Part shown: one piece after another, positions 52,316 to 64,000 of the stretch
Layout of the letters: every line of letters begins with the position of its first letter
Numbering within the stretch: the stretch's first letter is position 1
From: an uncultured Pelagibacteraceae bacterium
GTDB lineage: Bacteria > Pseudomonadota > Alphaproteobacteria > Pelagibacterales > Pelagibacteraceae
Reading direction: 5' to 3'
Assembly (NCBI GenBank): GCA_902573905.1
Contig: CACGLL010000003.1
Span: forward strand, 1-64,000
DNA: 64,000 nucleotides
Program-made: the position numbers and the translations under genes
The notes under the pieces: model-generated
The model's database searches: none
What the model saw: only the letters and a program-made list of their open reading frames with translations
What the model was told of the DNA's origin: nothing

Positions 52316-53217
52316 ATAATTTGATTGATTTTACCAAGAAGTTTGGCGAGAATTTAAGTCAAAAAGTTAAACTATCGAACTATAGCTGGTTTAATCTAGG
52401 AGGAAACGCTGAATTCTTTTTTAAACCAAAAGATAAAACAGAATTATTAGAATTTTTTAAAGAAGCAAAAAAAAATGATATTAAAACTACTTTTCTAGGG
52501 GCAGGATCAAATACTTTATTCAGAGACAATGGTGTTAAGGGAGCTGTAATAAAGCTTGGTAAAAATTTTTCATTCACTAGATTAATTGGAAAAGACATTA
52601 TTGAAGTTGGTGCTGCTACATTAGATCGTAAAGTAGCAGATTTTGCTAAAGAAAATAATCTTACAAACCTTGAATTTTTATCATGTATTCCTGGTTCTAT
52701 AGGAGGAGCAATTATAATGAATAGCGGATGCTACGATCAGGATATTTCTCAAGTATTAATATCAATCCGAGTAATAGATAAGAGAAAATGTAAAGAAATT
52801 GAAATTAAAAAAGAAGATATAAATTTTGTATACAGGGGTAATGATTTATCTGAAGATTTAATTATTATTTCAGCTAAATTAAAAGGATCTTTAGATACAA
52901 AAGAAAAAATTGAAAAAAAACAAAGTGATTTAGTGCAGAGAAAAAAATTGTCACAACCTAGTCAAATCAAAACTTGTGGAAGCACATTTAAAAATATAAG
53001 CAAAGAAAAAAAAGCTTGGATGTTAATTAAAGAGTCTGGATGTGAAAATTACGAAGAAGGAGATGCTGTTATCTCAAAAAAACATTGTAATTTTTTTATT
53101 AATAAAGGAAAGGCAAAATCATCAGACATTGAAAATTTAATAAAAAAGGTAAAGAGTAAAGTTTATGAAAAAACTAAAATCAATTTAGAACTAGAAATTA
53201 AGATAGTAGGTGAATAA
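52312..53217 (+). CDS. murB: UDP-N-acetylenolpyruvoylglucosamine reductase
   Basis: YSWFNLGGNAEFFFKPKD, LGAGSNTLFRD, CIPGSIGGAIIMNSGCY, CGSTFKN. Confidence 0.96.
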   Translation: MNNLIDFTKKFGENLSQKVKLSNYSWFNLGGNAEFFFKPKDKTELLEFFKEAKKNDIKTTFLGAGSNTLFRDNGVKGAVIKLGKNFSFTRLIGKDIIEVGAATLDRKVADFAKENNLTNLEFLSCIPGSIGGAIIMNSGCYDQDISQVLISIRVIDKRKCKEIEIKKEDINFVYRGNDLSEDLIIISAKLKGSLDTKEKIEKKQSDLVQRKKLSQPSQIKTCGSTFKNISKEKKAWMLIKESGCENYEEGDAVISKKHCNFFINKGKAKSSDIENLIKKVKSKVYEKTKINLELEIKIVGE

Positions 53218-54145
53218 AAAAAAATTTAAAAATATTCTAGTAGTTTTAGGTGGAAATTCAGGTGAGAGAGCTGTTAGTTTGGAAAGTGGCAAGGCTTGTA
53301 TTAAAGCACTTAAAAAAATTAAATACAAAGTATCCTCCTTTGATCCCCAAAAAAAAAATTTTAACTTAATAAATAAAAGTAAAACTGACGCTATTTTTAA
53401 TGCCTTACATGGAAAGGATGGCGAAGATGGTATTGCTCAAAGTTATTTTGAATATCTTAAAATTCCCTATACTCATTCTGGAGTAATAAGTTCATTTAAT
53501 GCAATGGATAAATTAATTTCTAAAAAAATATTTTTTAAACATAAAATAAAAACACCAAAATATTTTTCAATAAGTAAAAATTATAAGATTTCATTGATAG
53601 ATAAAAAGTTAAAATTAAAAAGAATTATTTATCCAGTTATTGTTAAACCAATAAATGAGGGATCAAGCCTAGGCGTAGAGTTATGTAAAAATAAAAAAAA
53701 ATTAACAAATTCAATTAAGAAATTAGTAAAAAAGTATGGTCGAGCAATGATAGAACAATATATCCCAGGACAAGAAATCCAAGTAGCTATAATTAATGGA
53801 AAACCACTCGGCGCTATTGAACTTATACCTAGGCGTCAATTTTATGACTATAAAGCTAAATATACTAAATCTGCAAAAACAAAACACATCATGCCTGCAA
53901 GGTTATCTAAGTTGAAGTATTTAGAAGTTTTAAATATTGCTAAAAAAATACATGATGCTTTTAAATGTAGAGGAGTCACAAGAACAGATTTTAAGTTTTA
54001 TAAAGATAATTTTTATTCACTAGAAATTAATACCCAACCAGGTATGACAAGTCTTTCTTTAGTGCCTGAAATAGCAAATTATAGAGGTATAAATTTTGAA
54101 CAATTAGTTGAAAAGATTTTGTTGGATGCAAGTATTAATAAATGA
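53210..54145 (+). CDS. ddl: D-alanine-D-alanine ligase
   Basis: VVLGGNSGERAVSLESG, ALHGKDGEDGIAQ, VKPINEGSSLGV, EINTQPGMTSLSLVP; GTG start. Confidence 0.95.
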   Translation: MNKKKFKNILVVLGGNSGERAVSLESGKACIKALKKIKYKVSSFDPQKKNFNLINKSKTDAIFNALHGKDGEDGIAQSYFEYLKIPYTHSGVISSFNAMDKLISKKIFFKHKIKTPKYFSISKNYKISLIDKKLKLKRIIYPVIVKPINEGSSLGVELCKNKKKLTNSIKKLVKKYGRAMIEQYIPGQEIQVAIINGKPLGAIELIPRRQFYDYKAKYTKSAKTKHIMPARLSKLKYLEVLNIAKKIHDAFKCRGVTRTDFKFYKDNFYSLEINTQPGMTSLSLVPEIANYRGINFEQLVEKILLDASINK

Positions 54146-54801
54146 GAAATAAACCCATTTTCGGCATTGCATTATTTATTCTATTTTCAACTTTCATTTC
54201 ACAAAATAAATTCACAATTAACAAATTTGAAATTAAAGAAATAGAAATAGAAAATAATGAAATTTTAGAAGATCAAGAATTGATTAAAATTTTTTCTTTT
54301 CTATACAACAAAAATATAATTTTTCTTAATTCTTATAAATTAAAAAAAAATATAGATCAAAACAGCTTTATAGAAAAAATTGAAATAAAAAAAATTTTTC
54401 CAGATAAACTAGTAATTAAAGTTTTTGAAAAAAAACCAATAGCAATATTGATAGATAAGTATCAAAAAAAATATTATTTAGGAAAAAAAAATGATTTAAT
54501 TGAGTATAGATATATACTGAAATTTGACAACTTACCGATCGTCGAGGGTGAACTTAAGAGTTTTAAAAAACTATTTAATAACTTAATTAAAACAAATTTT
54601 CCTACAGAAGAAGTTCTAAGTTATAGACTTTTTAAGCTTGATCGATGGAATATTGAAATGATTGACAAAAAAATTTTAAAATTACCCACAAAAAATTACA
54701 CTGAAAGTTTGATCAATTTTATAAATATTAAAGATAAAACTAATTTTGAAAAGTATAAAATTTTTGATTATAGATTAAATAATCAACTAATTTTGAAATA
54801 A
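54142..54801 (+). CDS. ftsQ: FtsQ/DivIB-like cell division protein
   Basis: Bitopic, POTRA-like FEIKEIEIENNEILEDQELIKIF...IEKIEIKKIFPDKLVIKVFEKKPIAI; between ddl and ftsA. Confidence 0.82.
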   Translation: MRNKPIFGIALFILFSTFISQNKFTINKFEIKEIEIENNEILEDQELIKIFSFLYNKNIIFLNSYKLKKNIDQNSFIEKIEIKKIFPDKLVIKVFEKKPIAILIDKYQKKYYLGKKNDLIEYRYILKFDNLPIVEGELKSFKKLFNNLIKTNFPTEEVLSYRLFKLDRWNIEMIDKKILKLPTKNYTESLINFINIKDKTNFEKYKIFDYRLNNQLILK

Positions 54802-54805
54802 ATTT

Positions 54806-55999
54806 ATGAAAATTTTACCTAAACTTTTTATAAGCATTAGTAACAATGAAATCATTATAATTACAGGAAGCACAGATGATCAAAATAGTTTTGAGTTATT
54901 AGAAAAATTGATTTTACCGACTGATAGTATAAGCCAAAATAGGATTTTAGACTTAGAAAAGATTACCAATCTTATTAAAAGAAATATCTTATTAATAGAA
55001 CAGAAACTTAATTATACTTTTAAAGATATAATTTTAATTTTAGATAATCTTGAAACTTCTTTTTTAAGTTTATCTGGTTTTAAAAAACTTAATGGAACGC
55101 AAATTTCTAAAGAAAACATTACTTATATTTTAAATTCATTGAAATCATGTGTTGAAGAATTTGAAAAAAATAAGAAAATTTTACACATTTTTAATTCAGA
55201 ATATTGTTTAGATAAAAAAAAATTAGATAATTTACCTATAGGTTTATTTGGTAATTTTTACTCTCACGAATTATCCTTTAATTTAATTGATAAAAATAAT
55301 TACAAAAATTTAAAAAATATTTTTAAACAATGCAATTTAAAAGTAAAAAAAATATTACTAAAGAGTTTTGTAAAAGGATCTTTAATTATCGATGACAATC
55401 CAAATATTGATACTTTTTTTTATATTGAAATTAATGATATAAATTCAAAAATATTTTATGTTGAAAATAACGCTATTAAATTTGAGCAAAAATTTAATTT
55501 CGGAACAAAAATAATAATAAGTGATATTTGCAAAATCACATCTTTGACGAGTGACACAGTAGAAAATATAATTTCAGAAAATGAAAATATAAACAAAATT
55601 CCAGATAAAGAGTTATTAGAAGAAAAATATTTCAATAATCAGCAATATAGGAAAATAAAAAAAAATCTAATTGCAAAAATTGCAGAGGCAAGGATCAATG
55701 AATTATCTGAGAAGCTTCATTCTAAAAATATTAATCTTAAAAAACTAATAGGAAAAACTAATCTAATTTTTTTAGAAATAAATGCCCCGTATCATTTGAA
55801 TTGTTTTAAATATGAGTATGAAAAAAGTTTTGCCTTTAATAATCAATACGAGGTTAAAATAAAGAAGAAGCCGGATATTGAGCAAATTATAAATAAAGCT
55901 GATAATATTGTTCAATTTGGTTGGAAAAAGGAGGCCATTCCTGTCACAAAATCAAAAAAAACCTTCCTGACACGAATTTTTCAAGAAATTTTTCGGTAA
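54806..55999 (+). CDS. ftsA: Highly divergent FtsA-like protein
   Basis: Position between ftsQ and lpxC, about 400 aa, C-terminal amphipathic KKTFLTRIFQEIFR; canonical phosphate-binding motifs not recognisable. Confidence 0.65.
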   Translation: MKILPKLFISISNNEIIIITGSTDDQNSFELLEKLILPTDSISQNRILDLEKITNLIKRNILLIEQKLNYTFKDIILILDNLETSFLSLSGFKKLNGTQISKENITYILNSLKSCVEEFEKNKKILHIFNSEYCLDKKKLDNLPIGLFGNFYSHELSFNLIDKNNYKNLKNIFKQCNLKVKKILLKSFVKGSLIIDDNPNIDTFFYIEINDINSKIFYVENNAIKFEQKFNFGTKIIISDICKITSLTSDTVENIISENENINKIPDKELLEEKYFNNQQYRKIKKNLIAKIAEARINELSEKLHSKNINLKKLIGKTNLIFLEINAPYHLNCFKYEYEKSFAFNNQYEVKIKKKPDIEQIINKADNIVQFGWKKEAIPVTKSKKTFLTRIFQEIFR

Positions 56000-56061
56000 A
56001 GTTGTTATTTTTAGAAACATTAGTTGTTTTTTTTTAAAGTCAACCCTCAAGTATAACCTTT

Positions 56062-56991
56062 GTGATGTACGATATTTACCAAAAAACTCTAGCTTCTGAA
56101 ATTATATTTAAAGGCATAGGTCTTCATTCTGGCAAGCCTTCAACTTTGAAGTTAATACCTTCTGAAGAAAACAGCGGTATTGTTTTCAAAAGGGTAGATC
56201 TTGAGGAAAATAACTTAATAAACGCAAGTTACACTAATGTAACATCAACTAAATTATGCACAACATTAGAAAATAGTTTTGGCACAAAAGTATCAACTGT
56301 AGAGCACCTACTAGCAGCTATTTATATATATGGAATAGATAATTTAATAGTCGAAATAGATAATGAGGAAGTTCCGATTATGGATGGCTCAGCTAAAATT
56401 TTTTTAGAAAATTTGAGCAAGGTAGAGCTTATAAATCAATCAAAAAAAAGAAAATATTTAAAAGTTATTGATAAAGTTGAACTTGTAGATGGAGAAAGAA
56501 AAATTTCTATTGAACCTAGCCATGAATCATTCGAGATAGACTTTCAATTGAATTATGAAAATAAAGTTATTGGAAAGCAAAGAAATAAATTTAATTTTTT
56601 AACAGATAATATTAAAGACATATCAGACTCAAGAACATTTTGTTTATACACCGATATAAAAAAAATAAAAAATTTGGGCCTAGCAAAAGGAGGGTCTTTA
56701 GATAATGCGATAGTCGTTGATAATAATAAAGTTTTAAATGAAGACGGATTAAGAAATAAAAAAGAGTTCGTCAATCATAAAATTTTAGATTTAATTGGCG
56801 ACTTTTTATTATCTGGATACAGATTAATTGGAAAGATAAAATGTTACCAAGGTGGACACGAGTTAAGCAACATGTTTTTAAAAAAATTATTTCAAAATAA
56901 GCTTTCAACAAATTTAATTGAATTACAAACCATAGATATTTCAAACAAAAATAATTCTCAACAAGTTAGCAAAATTGCTGTAAACGCATAA
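56062..56991 (+). CDS. lpxC: UDP-3-O-acyl-N-acetylglucosamine deacetylase
   Basis: GIGLHSGKPSTLKL, STVEHLLAAIYIYGIDN, PIMDGSAKIF, FVNHKILDLIGD, GGHELSNMF. Confidence 0.97.
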   Translation: MMYDIYQKTLASEIIFKGIGLHSGKPSTLKLIPSEENSGIVFKRVDLEENNLINASYTNVTSTKLCTTLENSFGTKVSTVEHLLAAIYIYGIDNLIVEIDNEEVPIMDGSAKIFLENLSKVELINQSKKRKYLKVIDKVELVDGERKISIEPSHESFEIDFQLNYENKVIGKQRNKFNFLTDNIKDISDSRTFCLYTDIKKIKNLGLAKGGSLDNAIVVDNNKVLNEDGLRNKKEFVNHKILDLIGDFLLSGYRLIGKIKCYQGGHELSNMFLKKLFQNKLSTNLIELQTIDISNKNNSQQVSKIAVNA

Positions 56992-56999
56992 AAAAAATT

Positions 57000-57026
57000 A
57001 ACATATTATTTTATTATTAATATGTT
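57000..57026. repeat. AT-only inverted repeat between lpxC and bamD
   Basis: AACATATTA-N9-TAATATGTT, 9-bp perfect arms. Confidence 0.4.
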
Positions 57027-57038
57027 ATTAATTTAATA

Positions 57039-57869
57039 ATGCTTTCTCGATTTTTAGTGGCTTTAGCCATAACAATAATTTTAAACTCATGTGCAAAAAA
57101 AAATAATGAGTTTGAATATGAAAATTCAAAAAAAAAAGATCCTTATGAAATTTACAAGGAGGGTTTAGAGGCTTTCAATATCAACGACTTCTTTTTTGCA
57201 AGTGAAAAATTTTCTGAAGCAGAACTCAATTTTAGTTCTCCCGACGATGCTGCGAAAGCTGCGATAATGTCCTCTTATTGTCTTTATGCAATTAATTTTT
57301 ATAATGAAGCAGAAGAAAATTTAAAAAGATACTTAAAAAATTATCCTGGAGACGATAAAGTTATTTATGCACATTATCTTTTAGCAATTATTCAATTTGA
57401 ACAGATAAGTAATGAGGAATATGACTTAGCTCCATTACTTGAGTCAAAAAAAAGAATAGACTTTTTCTTAGAAAAATTTCCGAATACAGAGTATGCAATT
57501 GATTTAAAATTTAAGAGAGGTTTGATAAGAAATCAGTTTGCAGCTAAAGAATTATTTATTGCAAAATATTACATCTCAGTACAAAAATGGGTTCCAGCAA
57601 TCAAAAGATTAAAAATAATTTTTAATGAATATGACGATACAATCTTTATAGAGGAAGCATTGCATAGATTAGTTGAAATTAATTATCATATTGGTTTACA
57701 GGATGAAGCAAAAAAATATGCAAGTATTCTCGGATATAATTATAATTCAAGTGAGTGGTTTGAAAAATCTTATCAAGTATTTAATAAAGATTATAAAAAG
57801 ATTTTAAACAAAGCTAAGCAAGCAGACAAAGAGGGTCTTTTCAAAAAAGTTATAGAAATGATTAAATAA
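57039..57869 (+). CDS. bamD: Outer membrane assembly lipoprotein BamD
   Basis: Lipobox LNSCAKK, TPR repeats, YDLAPLLESKKRIDFFLEKFPNTEYA. Confidence 0.9.
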   Translation: MLSRFLVALAITIILNSCAKKNNEFEYENSKKKDPYEIYKEGLEAFNINDFFFASEKFSEAELNFSSPDDAAKAAIMSSYCLYAINFYNEAEENLKRYLKNYPGDDKVIYAHYLLAIIQFEQISNEEYDLAPLLESKKRIDFFLEKFPNTEYAIDLKFKRGLIRNQFAAKELFIAKYYISVQKWVPAIKRLKIIFNEYDDTIFIEEALHRLVEINYHIGLQDEAKKYASILGYNYNSSEWFEKSYQVFNKDYKKILNKAKQADKEGLFKKVIEMIK

Positions 57870-57872
57870 TAA

Positions 57873-61600
<3,728 letters not shown>

Positions 61601-61613
<13 letters not shown>

Positions 61614-63646
61614 TTAAGTATTTTATTTTTTTTATACCGATCCCATCCAGGACTTCTATACTCTTCATCAAATTCAATAGAATTATCTTGATTGAACTCA
61701 AAGTCATCATTGTTGTTTAAACTTATTTCATTTTTTTCTACACTTTCGTCAGGTATTTCATTTATAAATCTTGATGGCAAAGCATCCATCCAATCACCGT
61801 GGTAAGCCCTTTTCATTGCGAATGATAAGTATGCCTCTTTTTTTGCTCTAGTGATGCCAACGTAAGCAAGCCGTCTTTCTTCCTCTAAGGCAAAATCTCC
61901 TTTTTCTTCTAGAGATTTTTGATGAGGAAATAAACCCTCTTCCCATCCTGGTAGAAATACAACGTCAAATTCTAAACCTTTGGCGGCATGCATTGTCATC
62001 AAATTAATTTTTGCTCCCTCCCATTCCTGATCAATTGATGTGGCTAAAGCTACATGTTCTAAAAAACTCTGTAAGCTGTCATAATCCTGCATTGCTCTGA
62101 GTAATTCTTTTAAGTTTTCTAATCGATTTTCATTTTCTAAATCTTTTTTATTTTTTAACATTGAGGAGTAACCTGATTCATCTAATACTAATTTTAATAA
62201 ATCAAAATGTTTCATTTTAAGTGAGTCATTTCGCCATTTATGTATAAAATTTATTAATTGGCCAAGAGCCGTCTTTATTTTAGGTTTAAGTTCACCTCTT
62301 TCTATTAATTTAATAATCGAGTCCTCAAGACATAATTTATTTGATTTTCCAAACATATAAATTTGGTTTATTGTACTTTCACCAACTCCTTTTTTAGGCA
62401 CACCAATTATTCTTTCTAAAGCCAAGTCATCAAATTTTTGATTAATAATTCTTAGATAAGACACGGCATCTTTAATTTCAGCTCTTTCATAAAATTTTAT
62501 TCCACCTAACACACGATACCCTATTCCAACCTGAAGAAATCTTTCTTCAAACTCTCGAGTCTGGTAGATAGCTCTAACTAAAATTGATACATCGTTTAAA
62601 GAATATTTTTTTTTAAGCTTTTGTTCTATAATATCGCTAATTCCTTGAGCCTCTTCTTTGCCAGTTCGGTAACAATTCAATTTTACAAGATCACCTTGTT
62701 TAGCCGAAGACCATAATTTTTTTCCTACTCTATTTGAATTATTAGAAATTAAGTTGGATGCAGTATCTAAAATATTTTTTGTAGATCGATAGTTTTGTTC
62801 TAATTTAAATACTTTACAATTTTTATAAATTTGATCAAAAGTAAGAAAGTTTTTTATTTCTGCACCTCTCCAACTATAAATTGACTGATCATCATCTCCA
62901 ACACAGCAAATATTTTCATTTTCATTTACTAGAAGATTTAACCATTTATTTTGAATAAAATTTGTGTCTTGGAATTCATCAACTAAAATATATTTAAAAT
63001 TTTTTTGATATATTTGTCTGATATCTCTATGTTCCTCAAAAAGTTTTACACAAAATAAAATTAAATCTCCAAAATCAAATGCATTTAAATCTTTAGCCTT
63101 GTCTTGATAAATTTTGTATACCTTTAATATTGATTTTAGTATTGAACCTGATTTTTCAATTTTCACATCTTTTGGTAACAAACCCTTATTTTTCCACTGG
63201 TCGATATGATACATGATTAACTGAGGAGAAAATTTTTTTGCATCTAAATCTTCACCTTTTACAATATTTCGGATCAGTTTTTTTTGATCATCAGTGTCAA
63301 GAATTGTAAAATTACTTTTGTAATCTAATGCCTCAGCATGTCTTCTTAGAAATTTTACACTAATTGAGTGAAAAGTACCTAACCAAGGGACTGCATTAGA
63401 ATTTCCTTTTATACATTGCATAACCCTATTTTGCATTTCTTTTGCAGCTTTATTAGTAAAAGTCACACACAAGATTTGGTTAGGCCATGCTTTTTTTTCA
63501 TTAATTATATGAATAAGTCTCGTTGTTAAAACTCTGGTTTTGCCAGAACCTGCGCCTGCAACAATTAAGTTAGGACCTTCAGTGCTTAGAACTGCTTCTT
63601 TTTGTTCTTTGTTAAGGTTTTTTATTAAGTTATCTATGTTATTCAT
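61601..63646 (-). CDS. uvrD: UvrD/PcrA-family DNA helicase
   Basis: VAGAGSGKTRVLTTRL, VDEFQDTN, GDDDQSIYSWRGA, LMTMHAAKGLEFD, YVGITRAKK. Confidence 0.95.
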
Positions 63647-63690
63647 AAAAGAGAAATTTCATTTATATACCAGTTGTAAAAATAAAAAAA

Positions 63691-64000
63691 ATGTTAAATA
63701 AATTTTTAAGAACTATTCACAATAAATATTCAAGATTTTTTAAGTTTATTTTTTTCTTAAGATATTTATTTGTGGTTTTCTTCGTATCAATTTTCTTATT
63801 TGTGAAAATTCCAATATTTTTTAATTATGAAAAAAAAGTAGAAATTATAAAAAATTATTTTCTAAAAAATTATGATTTTGAAATTAATGAGTACGAAAAT
63901 ATTGAATATAAAGCTTTTCCTCTTCCTAGCTTAGAATTTAAAAAAATTCAAATAAAATTTTTGGAGTCAAAAACAAATTTTAAAATAAATAATCTTAAAG
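63691..64000 (+). CDS. AsmA-like family protein, partial (runs off window)
   Basis: Open frame from ATG at 63691: N-terminal TM then FPLPSLEFKKIQIKFLES, AsmA-like start. Confidence 0.55.
   Translation, partial: MLNKFLRTIHNKYSRFFKFIFFLRYLFVVFFVSIFLFVKIPIFFNYEKKVEIIKNYFLKNYDFEINEYENIEYKAFPLPSLEFKKIQIKFLESKTNFKINNLK

Noticed and set aside
57000-57026. AT-only hairpin after lpxC as an intrinsic terminator
   Set aside because: No GC in the stem and no clear downstream T-run; listed only as a low-confidence repeat.

Overview
AT-rich, gene-dense bacterial chromosome segment. The compact gene layout and protein sequences look like a SAR11/Pelagibacter-type alphaproteobacterium (inference, no search run). 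Three blocks: (1) about 0-4.2 kb housekeeping (FolM-like SDR, uvrB, aspC); (2) about 4.2-27 kb accessory metabolic region: SDR, keto-acid hydratase-like protein, a bacterial homologue of the C11orf54/DUF1907 zinc protein, a MarR-like regulator with a perfect 13-bp inverted repeat at its start codon, a PanB-fold protein apparently lacking the metal ligands, a DMT transporter, several Fe/2OG oxygenases, a divergent Liv-type ABC transporter, a CoA/enolase/CitE catabolic set, three tandem Gfo/Idh/MocA oxidoreductases, trxB and an ELM1-like protein; (3) about 27-64 kb conserved core: carB/carA, yqeY, dnaG, rpoD, tRNA-Ile2(CAU), mlaC/mlaA, an amidase, rnpB, and a complete dcw cluster in which ftsZ sits between mraZ and rsmH, murE and murF are fused, and ftsA looks degenerate, followed by lpxC, bamD, ligA, pepP, uvrD and a partial AsmA-like ORF. 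A three-copy MraZ-type operator overlaps a predicted promoter upstream of mraZ. No mobile elements or CRISPR arrays were seen.
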